From Xylanivirga thermophila (lineage in GTDB: Bacteria > Bacillota > Clostridia > Caldicoprobacterales > Xylanivirgaceae), in assembly GCF_004138105.1 (NCBI RefSeq), contig NZ_RXHQ01000007.1, forward strand, positions 44,090 to 108,089: 64,000 nt of DNA, written 5' to 3'. Below the pieces are notes generated by a model. That model was not told where the DNA came from. It was given only the letters and a program-made list of their open reading frames with translations, and did not search any database. How positions within the stretch are numbered: the first letter of the stretch is position 1; each line of letters begins with the position of its first letter. Shown here piece after piece: positions 44,666 to 52,808 of the stretch. The translations under genes and the position numbers were made by a program.

Positions 44666-45043
44666 TCATTTTAACCCATGAAATAGTTCGCTTATCTTTT
44701 CATCTAGCTCTCCAAGCTCATCCTTATCCATGATTTTTATAAAACAATAGTCCTGTGAGAGCTTTTCAATTATCCTTATAGTATCATCTTTAGAGCCTCC
44801 ATCTATAATAATTAAGTTATTTAATATCTCATCTCTACCATCGGACTTAGTCCTTAGCATAATAGCCCTTACAACGCCCTCTATGGCACTTTGACAGTCC
44901 TTTGTCCATAGTATTACCCCATATCTGTTTGCCTTTTGATCCTTCTTAAACTGTATCTCTTCAAACAGCTTTATTATAAAGAATATAAAGCCAAATATGG
45001 CAAAAGTCCATACCAATATGGCCATATATGTATCAAGGTACAT
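44666..45043 (-). CDS. Membrane protein with a vestigial glycosyltransferase-2-like domain
   Basis: A 125-residue protein with one N-terminal membrane helix (8-26). The rest resembles the first half of a GT2 nucleotide-sugar fold (YGVILWTKDCQSAIEGVVRAI, LIIIDGGSKDDTIRIIEKL) but lacks the acceptor-binding part, so catalysis is unlikely. The region is found alone, not after a frameshift. The ribosome site (GGGGG) is part of a 14-bp hairpin with the end of the metK transcript (45049-45116). Confidence 0.55.
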   Translation of the reverse strand: MYLDTYMAILVWTFAIFGFIFFIIKLFEEIQFKKDQKANRYGVILWTKDCQSAIEGVVRAIMLRTKSDGRDEILNNLIIIDGGSKDDTIRIIEKLSQDYCFIKIMDKDELGELDEKISELFHGLK

Positions 45044-45048
45044 AGTAA

Positions 45049-45116
45049 ATGCCCCCTTTTCAACGTTTTATACTGCATAATATGCAGCAAGTTTTAGTAT
45101 CGTGAAAAGGGGGCAT
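45049..45116 (-). promoter_or_regulatory. Hairpin pairing the metK 3' region with the next ribosome site
   Basis: Arms 45049-45062 and 45103-45116 are perfectly complementary over 14 bases (TGAAAAGGGGGCA and its complement). An inner CTGCATATTATGCAG palindrome fills the loop. The GGGGG of the arm nearest the downstream gene is its ribosome site. No U tract follows, so translation control or mRNA processing is as likely as termination. Confidence 0.6.
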
Positions 45117-45130
45117 ACATCTATGCTATA

Positions 45131-46315
45131 TTATTTATCAAATGCCTGTTTTTTGATTGTATCTACCTTGTCAAGCTTTTCCCATGGAAGATCTATGTCC
45201 GTTCTGCCAAAGTGCCCATATGCAGCAGTCTGTTTGTATATAGGCCTTCTAAGATCTAATTTTTTTATGATTGCAGCTGGCCTTAGATCAAAATTTTTGT
45301 TTATAATTTCAACTATCTTATCATCTGAAATCTTGCCTGTGCCAAATGTATCCACCGTAATAGATACGGGCTTTGCAACACCTATTGCATATGCAAGCTG
45401 TATCTCACATTTGTCTGCTATACCTGCTGCTACAATATTCTTAGCAACATATCTAGCTGCATATGCAGCAGATCTATCTACCTTAGTAGGATCCTTACCT
45501 GAAAACGCACCGCCGCCATGCCTTGCATATCCACCATAGGTATCTACTATTATCTTTCGTCCAGTCAGACCTGAATCACCCTGGGGGCCACCAACTACAA
45601 ACCTGCCAGTGGGGTTTATATAATATTTTGTATCATTATCTAAAAGCTCTGCTGGAACAACCGCTTTTATAACCTTTTCCATTATATCATTCTCCAGCAT
45701 ATCCCTATCCACTCGGGGGCTATGTTGGGTTGAGATTACCACCGTATCTACACGAATGGGCTTATCATCTTCATATTCCACAGTAACCTGTGATTTGCCA
45801 TCAGGTCTTAGATAATCAAGCGCTCCATTTTTTCTTACCTTTGAAAGCTGCAATGTAAGCTTATGGGCAAGTGCTATGGCCATGGGCATATATTCAGGTG
45901 TTTCATTGCATGCATATCCAAACATCATACCCTGATCTCCAGCACCTGTAGCCTCATCATCCTGCATAGCACCCATCTTTGCTTCAAGTGCCTTGTTTAC
46001 ACCCATAGCAATATCAGGGGATTGCTCATCTATGGAAGTTATAACGGAACAGGTGCCTCCGTCAAATCCAAATTTCGCCCTAGTATAACCAATCTCGTCT
46101 ACAGTCTGGCGCACTACCTTGGGAATATCTACATAACAATTCGTTGATATCTCTCCCATTACCAATACCATACCTGTGGTAACCGCTGTCTCACAGGCAA
46201 CCCTCCCATAGGGATCCTGCTCCATTATGGCATCTAATATTGCATCTGATATTTGATCACACATCTTATCTGGATGTCCTTCTGTAACAGACTCAGAAGT
46301 AAATAGTCTTTTCAT
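45131..46315 (-). CDS. metK: S-adenosylmethionine synthetase
   Basis: A 394-residue MetK with [22 protein letters not shown], the ATP-binding [12 protein letters not shown] and the phosphate-binding [17 protein letters not shown]. It makes S-adenosylmethionine from methionine and ATP. It is preceded by a canonical SAM-I riboswitch with terminator (46378-46521), so SAM represses its own synthesis. GAGGAGG precedes the ATG. Confidence 0.97.
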   Translation of the reverse strand: MKRLFTSESVTEGHPDKMCDQISDAILDAIMEQDPYGRVACETAVTTGMVLVMGEISTNCYVDIPKVVRQTVDEIGYTRAKFGFDGGTCSVITSIDEQSPDIAMGVNKALEAKMGAMQDDEATGAGDQGMMFGYACNETPEYMPMAIALAHKLTLQLSKVRKNGALDYLRPDGKSQVTVEYEDDKPIRVDTVVISTQHSPRVDRDMLENDIMEKVIKAVVPAELLDNDTKYYINPTGRFVVGGPQGDSGLTGRKIIVDTYGGYARHGGGAFSGKDPTKVDRSAAYAARYVAKNIVAAGIADKCEIQLAYAIGVAKPVSITVDTFGTGKISDDKIVEIINKNFDLRPAAIIKKLDLRRPIYKQTAAYGHFGRTDIDLPWEKLDKVDTIKKQAFDK

Positions 46316-46377
46316 AAAAGCTCCTCCTCAAAAAAATATAAACTTGGGTACTGCAACCAGCATTCCTCAAAAGGGCA

Positions 46378-46402
46378 TAAAAAAACCCTCAAATAAGGGT
46401 TT
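46378..46402 (-). terminator. SAM-riboswitch terminator before metK
   Basis: On the minus strand AAACCC (46402-46397) pairs with GGGTTT (46388-46383), followed by a run of T. It lies between the SAM-I aptamer and metK. Confidence 0.85.
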
Positions 46403-46414
46403 CTATAAAACAAC

Positions 46415-46521
46415 CCTCATCTTTCAGGAAGGCTAATGCCATCCTGTGGGAATTGGCACCAAGTCAATAAGACTGGTTGCCGGGTGTCATCGGGCCCATC
46501 CCTCAACCTCTCTCGATAAGG
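46415..46521 (-). ncRNA. SAM-I riboswitch upstream of metK
   Basis: On the minus strand all S-box landmarks are present: P1 (CCTTATC with GATGAGG), GAGAGAGG, GAGGGATGGGCCCGATGA, CCCGGCAACC, GGTGCCAATTCC and a P4 stem (CAGGATGGCATTAGCCTTCCTG). It is a canonical aptamer, in contrast with the shorter version before metF. SAM binding should promote termination at 46378-46402. Confidence 0.95.
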
Positions 46522-46576
46522 AAATTATTCAAATTTTATGCCTTTACTATAGCATATTCTGACATAGGTGTCAATC

Positions 46577-46608
46577 AAAAAAAATAGACCCAGGTTTCGG
46601 GTCTATTT
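46577..46608 (-). terminator. Terminator of the sleB-like pseudogene
   Basis: On the minus strand AAATAGACCC (46608-46599) pairs with GGGTCTATTT (46591-46582), followed by eight T. It overlaps the stop codon of the gene. Confidence 0.85.
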
Positions 46609-47094
46609 ACTAAATACATGATTTCCTATAGATACTGCATAGACTGCACTTCTTTCCTTCATCCATCTTGATGTGGCTATTTTGGGATTATAATAAAATA
46701 AACATCCACCAGTAGGATCATTCCCCAATATGGCATCGAAAGCAGCCCTATAGCTCTCTTCGTCGGGCGGTAAATTGATCTGCCCGTCTATGACGCAAGT
46801 AAATGCGTTTTTTTGGTATACTACTTCCGTTAACGTATTGGGAAACAAAGGGGATTCTATCCTGTTTATCATAACTGCTCCAACCGATACCTTGCCTTTG
46901 TAGGATTCTCCACGGGCTTCACCATGTATTACATGGGCAAGTAAATGGATATCCTGTGCCTTTCAATCGGTAGTTGTGCATATTTCATCTATTTTTGACC
47001 CAATATAGTCCTGACCATCCCTTTGCTGTGCAAAGGCGACTGTTGGATTTATCATATATATAGTCAGGAGGCAACAGCAAAAAACTTTTTTCAT
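46603..47094 (-). pseudogene. SleB-type cell wall hydrolase with an in-frame TGA
   Basis: The full frame would encode 163 residues: a signal peptide (MKKVFCCCLLTIYMI...VAFA), a linker, and a Hydrolase_2 domain with the catalytic Glu in VIHGEARGE, VSVGAVMINRIESPLFPNTL and GCLFYYNP. SleB enzymes degrade spore cortex or cell wall. Codon 44 (46963-46965) is TGA, between TTD and KAQDIHLLA; one base change from TGG (Trp) would explain it. The ATG at 47094 has AAGGAGGG at good spacing and the rest of the gene is intact, so inactivation looks recent, or a sequencing error or readthrough is possible. Confidence 0.8.
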
Positions 47095-47201
47095 GCAAAA
47101 TCCCTCCTTACGAAATATAGTTTATCTTTTTGAGTGATAATAATACATAAAACTTCTGCCATTTTGTGATATAATTTGAATTAAAAAATCGGAGGTTTTT
47201 T

Positions 47202-48509
47202 ATGAATATTGAAAAAGCAGATTTTATTATAAAAAATATACATATACTCACTATGGATGGAGAAAAAAGGCAATACAAAAACGGGGTAATTGCCATAACA
47301 GGTGATACCATAAGCTATATAGGGGATAATATGCCCCATATGGATGCAAAAAACATAATCGATGGTAAGGGTAAAATTGCCCTCCCCGGCCTTATAAATA
47401 CCCACACCCACTCTGCCATGATAATATTTAGGGGCTATGGCAATGACCTTCCACTATGGGACTGGCTATCTAAAAAAATGTGGCCGCTAGAGGATCAGTT
47501 AACCGCCCAAGATGCATATTGGCTCTCACTCCTTGCTATGGCTGAGATGATACAAAGTGGCACCACCACATTTTCGGACATGTATATGTTCATGGATAAG
47601 ACAGCGGAAGCCACCTCATCCTCCGGTATGAGGGCGGTACTTGCACGTGGGCTTCAAGGACCTGATGATAAATCAAATCTTCGTATGGAAGAAACCAAAT
47701 CACTATATAAAGACTGGCATAATGGTGCAAATGGTCGTATAAGGGTTAGGGTAGCACCCCATGCCATATACACCTGCTCCACCAAATACCTCAAAGAGTG
47801 TATAAAACTTGCAATCAGTCTTGATACAGGTATGCATACCCATGTATCTGAAACCCACAAAGAAGTAGAGGATTGTCTAAAGGCAAATGGCAAAACCCCT
47901 GTTAAATATCTATACGATCTAGGTTTTTTTGATCTACCTTCAATTGCAGCCCATTGTGTACACCTAAATGATGAAGATATTGATCTGTTAAAGGAGAAGA
48001 ACGTACAAATAGCCCATTGTCCAGCAAGCAATTTAAAGCTAGCAAGTGGCATTGCCCCCATACCTAAGCTTGTGAAAAATGGTATTAATGTTGCATTAGG
48101 CACCGACGGTGCATCTAGCAACAACAACCTTAGTATGATGAAGGAGATGAACCTAACATCAATTATACACAAAGGTATAACAGGAGATCCTACCATAATT
48201 CCCGCACCCTATGCCCTTGAAATGGCCACTATAAATGGTGCAAGGGCACTTAATTGGCAAGATGAGATTGGAAGCCTCGAGAAAGGCAAAAAAGCAGATG
48301 TAATCCTTGTAGATACCTCAGCTCCACATTGGCAACCTATAAATGATATCCCCTCCAATATGGTATATAGCAGCCAATCTAGTGATATAGATACGGTTAT
48401 TGTAAATGGAAAAATTCTGATGGAAGATGGTATCTTGAAGACCATAGATCTAGATAGGGTATATTATGAGGTGAATAGGATAAGGGACAACTTGATGTTT
48501 CAATCATGA
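47202..48509 (+). CDS. mtaD: S-adenosylhomocysteine / methylthioadenosine deaminase
   Basis: A 435-residue amidohydrolase with the metal-binding NTHTHSAM, catalytic HVSET and AAHCVHL, and CPASNLKLASG and LGTDGASSNNNL, which mark the MtaD/SAH deaminase group of the TRZ/ATZ family. It deaminates S-adenosylhomocysteine to S-inosylhomocysteine (and MTA and adenosine). Its partner is probably the ahcY homologue at 52809, so SAH made by methyl transfer is recycled. GGAGG precedes the ATG. It is the first gene on the plus strand after a long minus-strand run. Confidence 0.9.
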   Translation: MNIEKADFIIKNIHILTMDGEKRQYKNGVIAITGDTISYIGDNMPHMDAKNIIDGKGKIALPGLINTHTHSAMIIFRGYGNDLPLWDWLSKKMWPLEDQLTAQDAYWLSLLAMAEMIQSGTTTFSDMYMFMDKTAEATSSSGMRAVLARGLQGPDDKSNLRMEETKSLYKDWHNGANGRIRVRVAPHAIYTCSTKYLKECIKLAISLDTGMHTHVSETHKEVEDCLKANGKTPVKYLYDLGFFDLPSIAAHCVHLNDEDIDLLKEKNVQIAHCPASNLKLASGIAPIPKLVKNGINVALGTDGASSNNNLSMMKEMNLTSIIHKGITGDPTIIPAPYALEMATINGARALNWQDEIGSLEKGKKADVILVDTSAPHWQPINDIPSNMVYSSQSSDIDTVIVNGKILMEDGILKTIDLDRVYYEVNRIRDNLMFQS

Positions 48510-48668
48510 CTAAACGGTTTATTATGTAAACAAGAGGGTTTTTAAACTTATTACTATTTTGTAATCATTAATTGAAAGATATATAAGATATTTGTAAAAC
48601 TTTCGAAATATATTTTGGTTATAATAAGATTACAGAAAGATTAACTCATAATAAACGGAGGGGACGCC

Positions 48669-48794
48669 ATGAAAATGTTTTTAAGATCGGATGTGGGCAG
48701 AGGAATTACAGGAGCATTAATATCGATAGCCTTAACGTTGGCAATATTGTTCCCCGTAATATTTATGGAAATGTTTTCATATTTCGTAAGATAA
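48669..48794 (+). CDS. Small single-pass membrane protein, 41 residues
   Basis: An open frame of 41 codons with a strong ribosome site (GGAGGGG, five bases before the ATG), a basic N-terminus (MKMFLRSDVGRG) and one hydrophobic helix (ALISIALTLAILFPVIF). An intrinsic terminator follows at 48820-48845. This supports a real short gene of unknown function. The upstream 160 bases are AT-rich with a TATAAT-like element at about 48620 and no other clear feature. Confidence 0.65.
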   Translation: MKMFLRSDVGRGITGALISIALTLAILFPVIFMEMFSYFVR

Positions 48795-48819
48795 ATATTT
48801 AACATAATGATAAAGGACC

Positions 48820-48854
48820 ATATGGTACTCAGATGAGTACCATATTTATTTTTT
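48820..48854 (+). terminator. Terminator after the 41-residue gene
   Basis: ATATGGTACTC (48820-48830) pairs with GAGTACCATAT (48835-48845), followed by TTATTTTTT. It abuts the stop of the AraC gene on the other strand and may serve both. Confidence 0.85.
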
Positions 48855-49748
48855 GGCCTTTGCCATAGCATTCCTGTATTGACTAGGAGACATGCCTGTA
48901 TGTCTTTTAAAAAATTGGCTTAGATAATACTCACTTGAAAAACCACATTTGTCAGCTATCCATGCCACCGTTTCATCACCTTGCAAGAGTGCCCGTTTCA
49001 CATGACCAAGCCTTATACCATCTATATATTCCTTAGCGGTCTTCCCCGTATTATGCTTTACTATACGGTTTATCTGCCTCCTACTCAAAAACATATGCTT
49101 TGATATGTCATTAAGGGTTATACCTTCTGAATAGTTATCCTCTATAAAACGATGTATCTGCTCCATGCGGGCATACGACGTACTGCGCTGTGGTATCTTG
49201 TATGCATTGGAATTACTATCTGTAAGGATACGCACCGACTGGATTATTATTTGACAAATAAGGCTCTGAATACGGGAATAAAATCCTATCTCCCGCCTAC
49301 TAGCCTCTTTAAATACCTCATCCATCAGCTTCACTATGCCACATGTATCATCTACTGCCCGTGGATCATCGTTATTTAATGCATCCAATATGGCCTGTAT
49401 CTCTTCTGTATTACCATATTCTTTATTATTCAATAGCTCTATATCACAGTTTATTGCATACTCCATGGAAGGAGAATCACCCACAAGGCGCTGCTCATGA
49501 AAAATTCCAGGGCCTGTAAGGTAGAATTGACCTTTGTTTACCAAAAACTCCCTCTCATCTGTAAATATACGGTTCCTGCCTTCCACTATATAGTGGAATT
49601 CATATGACGAATGTCTATGTCTCACAATTATGGGATTATCTTTATTAAAGGGTTGAGCACGAAACCACAATATGTTTATCCTCAAAGCATCCAATTGAAA
49701 ATCCAGATCTAAAGACATTATATCCCTGGATGATATATATATATCCAT
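48846..49748 (-). CDS. AraC family transcriptional regulator
   Basis: A 300-residue regulator. The N-terminal half has a cupin-type ligand-binding fold (RHRHSSYEFHYIVEGRNRI, GQFYLTGPGIFHEQ), and the last 100 residues contain two helix-turn-helix motifs (ITLNDISKHMFLSRRQINRIVKHNTG, ETVAWIADKCGFSSEYYLSQFFKRHTGMSPSQYR shown in part). Such regulators usually control sugar utilisation. No target operon is adjacent. The ATG at 49748 has AGGAGA upstream; an extension of 11 codons does not. Confidence 0.88.
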   Translation of the reverse strand: MDIYISSRDIMSLDLDFQLDALRINILWFRAQPFNKDNPIIVRHRHSSYEFHYIVEGRNRIFTDEREFLVNKGQFYLTGPGIFHEQRLVGDSPSMEYAINCDIELLNNKEYGNTEEIQAILDALNNDDPRAVDDTCGIVKLMDEVFKEASRREIGFYSRIQSLICQIIIQSVRILTDSNSNAYKIPQRSTSYARMEQIHRFIEDNYSEGITLNDISKHMFLSRRQINRIVKHNTGKTAKEYIDGIRLGHVKRALLQGDETVAWIADKCGFSSEYYLSQFFKRHTGMSPSQYRNAMAKAKK

Positions 49749-49779
49749 AATATCTCCTGCTATATTATTTAGTATATGC

Positions 49780-49810
49780 AAAAAAGCAGTTGACTATATA
49801 TGTCAACTGC
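49780..49810 (-). terminator. Terminator of the tRNA-Tyr transcript
   Basis: On the minus strand GCAGTTGAC (49810-49802) pairs with GTCAACTGC (49794-49786), followed by six T. It lies ten bases after the tRNA 3' end. Confidence 0.9.
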
Positions 49811-49819
49811 CATATGTTC

Positions 49820-49904
49820 TGGTGGAGGAGGATGGATTCGAACCATCGAAGGCTGAGCCAGCAGATTTACAGTCTGCCCCCTTTGGCCGCTCGGGAACTC
49901 CTCC
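49820..49904 (-). tRNA. tRNA-Tyr (GTA anticodon)
   Basis: An 85-base class II tRNA with acceptor GGAGGAG pairing with CTCCTCC, anticodon loop CTGTAAATC (anticodon GTA), a long variable arm, T-loop GGTTCGAATCC and an encoded CCA end. It stands alone between an AraC gene and an L,D-transpeptidase gene with its own promoter and terminator. Confidence 0.96.
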
Positions 49905-49937
49905 CCATTGCAACCGCCTTATCGGCTGCAATTCATA

Positions 49938-49966
49938 ATTATAGAGCAAAACTTTTAAAATGTCAA
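49938..49966 (-). promoter_or_regulatory. Housekeeping promoter of tRNA-Tyr
   Basis: On the minus strand TTGACA (49966-49961), a 17-base spacer and TATAAT (49943-49938): a perfect consensus 34 bases before the tRNA. Confidence 0.9.
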
Positions 49967-49984
49967 CCACTTTTTTTATTTTTA

Positions 49985-50929
49985 TTAATTAACCCATACA
50001 GCCGTACCCTCAGGCATATTTTCGTATATCCAACGGCTATCCTCAACAGAGAGGCGTACACATCCTGATGTGATCCTCTCACCAAGCTCCGGCTCCTTTA
50101 CATTTTTGTGTCTATCCATGGCCACTGAGTGGAATAGATAGGTGCCGTTAAATCGAACCCAATTTTTTGCACCACTTTGAAATTGGTCTGCATAAAACCA
50201 CTCCCCCCTGTCAGCTATGCTAAATAACCCTCTGGTAGTGGGAGATTTATTACAACCTGTGGCGCATGGCATTACCCTCTCTATTTTCCAATTATCTTTA
50301 CTACCTTTAAATACATATGTATGTTGCCTGTCTATGTCCACCCATATAAAATATTCGGTTTCACTTTCAAATTCATTATAATTTGCAAAGCCCTCTAAGT
50401 CCTCCCTATTTAAAAGTTTGGTGTTTACAGGACTATCAGGTGGAATATTCAAAACTGAATAGGGTAGCCAGCCTTCCATATCTTTGAATTTCACAAGATA
50501 CCATTTTGCCGTCTTATCCTGTAATATCTCTACCTTTTCCCCTACAGATACATCCGCTAATTTCTCTGCACCAGATGATGGCTGTGAATATAGCTTTGTA
50601 TCCGATTGTACTTCTGCCATGACAATATGGGGCTTAACTAGCGAAGCATAATATACCTCTAGATTTTCTTTTCCATATATGCCTTCGCTATTATCAATAA
50701 CCCTATATGCAGGTTTTGGCATATCCATTGTAATATGGTTTTGATTATGTATATCTTCATCATCTTCTAGACTTTTGTTTGCATTGCCTGTTGTTGTCTT
50801 TTCTTTATCATATACACTAGTATTATTTAATGAATCATCCATTACTACTTCGTTGCTGTTAAATATAATCACGCAACATATAAGGGCTGCCAGTACAATT
50901 GTTATTAAACTTTTGTATTTTTTCAACAT
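49985..50929 (-). CDS. L,D-transpeptidase (YkuD domain) with SH3 domain
   Basis: A 314-residue exported protein. An N-terminal membrane anchor (7-24) and a polar linker are followed by an SH3b domain (about 103-163, KLYSQPSSGAEKLADVSVGEKVEIL) and a YkuD catalytic domain with the HSVAMDRH His and the active-site Cys in SGCVRLSVED. It forms 3-3 peptidoglycan cross-links or attaches proteins to the wall. AGAGGAG precedes the ATG. murC is encoded divergently, a loose cell-wall connection. Confidence 0.9.
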   Translation of the reverse strand: MLKKYKSLITIVLAALICCVIIFNSNEVVMDDSLNNTSVYDKEKTTTGNANKSLEDDEDIHNQNHITMDMPKPAYRVIDNSEGIYGKENLEVYYASLVKPHIVMAEVQSDTKLYSQPSSGAEKLADVSVGEKVEILQDKTAKWYLVKFKDMEGWLPYSVLNIPPDSPVNTKLLNREDLEGFANYNEFESETEYFIWVDIDRQHTYVFKGSKDNWKIERVMPCATGCNKSPTTRGLFSIADRGEWFYADQFQSGAKNWVRFNGTYLFHSVAMDRHKNVKEPELGERITSGCVRLSVEDSRWIYENMPEGTAVWVN

Positions 50930-51071
50930 ACAATCTCCTCTTGTAATTTCGATCTTATATCCTTATTATGAACATATTTTTCCTATCTTGCACATAATAT
51001 TATAAACTAATATTTTAATGTTGACAACCTACTTTAATATTACCCAGTTAAACCTTTTTTTAAAAATAGCA

Positions 51072-51101
51072 TTGATAAATTACTGCCTACGTGGTTATAA
51101 T
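51072..51101 (+). promoter_or_regulatory. Promoter of murC
   Basis: TTGATA (51072-51077), an 18-base spacer and TATAAT (51096-51101), 33 bases before the murC start. Confidence 0.7.
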
Positions 51102-51133
51102 TAGCTTAGGTATTTTTTAAGGAGTGTTTGAAT

Positions 51134-52516
51134 ATGAGTAATGTACATATAAATAATTTTGAAAACGGTCATATCCATTTTATAGGAATAGGTGGCATAA
51201 GCATGAGCGGACTCGCAGAGATATTGCTAACAAAAGGATATACAGTTTCAGGTTCCGATATGCAGGATTCACCCATTTTACACAAACTTTCTAAAGATGG
51301 AGCACACATATATATAGGACATGATAAATCCCATATAGCAGGAGCCGATTTAGTAGTATATACAGCTGCCGTCCATGACGACAACCCAGAGATAATAGAG
51401 GCAAAATTGCAGAACATCCCCCTTATGGATAGGGCTACCCTACTTGGGCAAATCATGCAGTCCTTTAAGTTTCCCATAGGTGTAGCAGGTACCCACGGCA
51501 AAACCACCACCACATCCATGCTATCGATTATAATGCAGGATGCAAAGTTGGATCCTACAATACTGGTAGGTGGGGAATTGGATGCCATAGGTGGCAATGT
51601 ACGTACTGGGAATAGCAACTATTTTATTACCGAAGCCTGTGAATATGTGGAAAGTTTTTTGAAATTCTATCCCTATATGGGCTTGATATTGAATATTGAT
51701 CAGGATCATTTGGATTATTTTAGAGATTTGGATCATATATATAGTGCATTTTTTAAGTTTGCCAAACTCATACCATCGTCTGGGTATTTAATAGGATGTA
51801 ACGATGATCCTAGGGTATCAAAACTTCTAACTGAAATGGACTGTAACATAATAACCTATGGCATAGATAATGCGTCTAACTGGATGGCATCTAATATACA
51901 GTATGATAAACAAGGGCATCCATCCTTTAATGCTTCATACAATGGGCAAGACATGGGGCGTTTTAATCTTAATGTACCAGGAAGTCATAATGTATACAAT
52001 GCCCTTGCTGCATGTGCTGCTGCATATGCCATGGGTATATCACCTGATATCTCCAGAGAAGCCCTCAAACTCTATACAGGCACCCATAGAAGATTTGAGA
52101 CAAAGGGCGAAGTAGGAGGTATTACCGTAATCGATGATTACGCCCATCATCCTACTGAGATATCAGCTACCCTGTCCACTATTGAGAAGATACCCCACGG
52201 AGATGTATGGTATATATTCCAACCTCATACCTATACGCGGACAAAAAAATTATTTGATCGATTTATCGATACCCTAAAAGGAGTTTACAATCTAATCATA
52301 ACGGATATATATGCAGCCAGAGAACAGGACACTGGTGAGATACATTCAAAAGATCTGGTGGAAGCTATAAACAAAAACGGTGGTCATGCCATATATATAT
52401 CCTCATTCTCTGATATAGAGGATTATGTAAAATCCCATGCAAAGGCGGGAGATATGGTAATTACCATTGGTGCAGGCAGTGTATATAAAATAGGAGAAGA
52501 GATTTTGAATAAATAA
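51134..52516 (+). CDS. murC: UDP-N-acetylmuramate--L-alanine ligase
   Basis: A 460-residue Mur ligase: N-terminal Rossmann domain (HFIGIGGISMSGLAEIL), central ATP-binding domain with GTHGKTTTTSM and NIDQDHLDYF, and C-terminal ligase domain (DDYAHHPTEISATL, FQPHTYTRT). It adds L-alanine to UDP-MurNAc in the cytoplasmic part of peptidoglycan synthesis. The ATG at 51134 is nine bases after GGAG; a TTG two codons earlier is closer but less usual. It is transcribed alone. Confidence 0.95.
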   Translation: MSNVHINNFENGHIHFIGIGGISMSGLAEILLTKGYTVSGSDMQDSPILHKLSKDGAHIYIGHDKSHIAGADLVVYTAAVHDDNPEIIEAKLQNIPLMDRATLLGQIMQSFKFPIGVAGTHGKTTTTSMLSIIMQDAKLDPTILVGGELDAIGGNVRTGNSNYFITEACEYVESFLKFYPYMGLILNIDQDHLDYFRDLDHIYSAFFKFAKLIPSSGYLIGCNDDPRVSKLLTEMDCNIITYGIDNASNWMASNIQYDKQGHPSFNASYNGQDMGRFNLNVPGSHNVYNALAACAAAYAMGISPDISREALKLYTGTHRRFETKGEVGGITVIDDYAHHPTEISATLSTIEKIPHGDVWYIFQPHTYTRTKKLFDRFIDTLKGVYNLIITDIYAAREQDTGEIHSKDLVEAINKNGGHAIYISSFSDIEDYVKSHAKAGDMVITIGAGSVYKIGEEILNK

Positions 52517-52595
52517 GAAATAAAAACATATCACATAGTAGAGGCACCTCTCATATTATGAACTAAAGCTAAATATTAAGAGAGGTGTACTGTAT

Positions 52596-52772
52596 ATGAA
52601 TGACGTTAAAGATATGGAAAACAAAGGCTTAGGCACCCCTAGTTCAAGCGGTCTCGGTGGTCTAGCTGGTTTATTCGGCGGCGGCAATTTTTTTACCATA
52701 CTTATAGTTATATTCTTTATCTTCATATTGTTCGGCGATGGATTTATACTAGGTAAAAACAATAACGAATAA
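52596..52772 (+). CDS. Small glycine-rich membrane protein, 58 residues
   Basis: A 58-codon frame with GAGAGGTG before the ATG, a polar and glycine-rich first half (GLGTPSSSGLGGLAGLFGGG) and one hydrophobic helix (FFTILIVIFFIFILFG). The shape resembles small YjcZ-like sporulation proteins of Firmicutes, but similarity is only general. A strong bidirectional terminator follows at 52784-52807. Function unknown. Confidence 0.65.
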   Translation: MNDVKDMENKGLGTPSSSGLGGLAGLFGGGNFFTILIVIFFIFILFGDGFILGKNNNE

Positions 52773-52783
52773 TGCAATACTTA

Positions 52784-52807
52784 AAAAGGGAGCATATGCT
52801 CCCTTTT
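52784..52807. terminator. Bidirectional terminator between the 58-residue gene and ahcY
   Basis: AAAAGGGAGCAT (52784-52795) is perfectly complementary to the next 12 bases, giving T runs in both directions. It serves the plus-strand small gene and the minus-strand ahcY homologue. Confidence 0.88.
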
Positions 52808-52808
52808 G

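Noticed and set aside
46963..46965. TGA in the sleB-like gene as a selenocysteine codon.
   Set aside because: No Cys is expected at this place in SleB proteins, no clear SECIS-like stem follows, and a Trp-to-stop change explains it more simply.
47108..47411. Minus-strand frames overlapping the mtaD promoter and start.
   Set aside because: They are shadows of the well-supported mtaD frame and lack ribosome sites.
52556..52777. A 73-codon minus-strand frame opposite the 58-residue gene.
   Set aside because: The plus-strand frame has a ribosome site, a sensible membrane helix and a terminator; the antisense frame has none of these.
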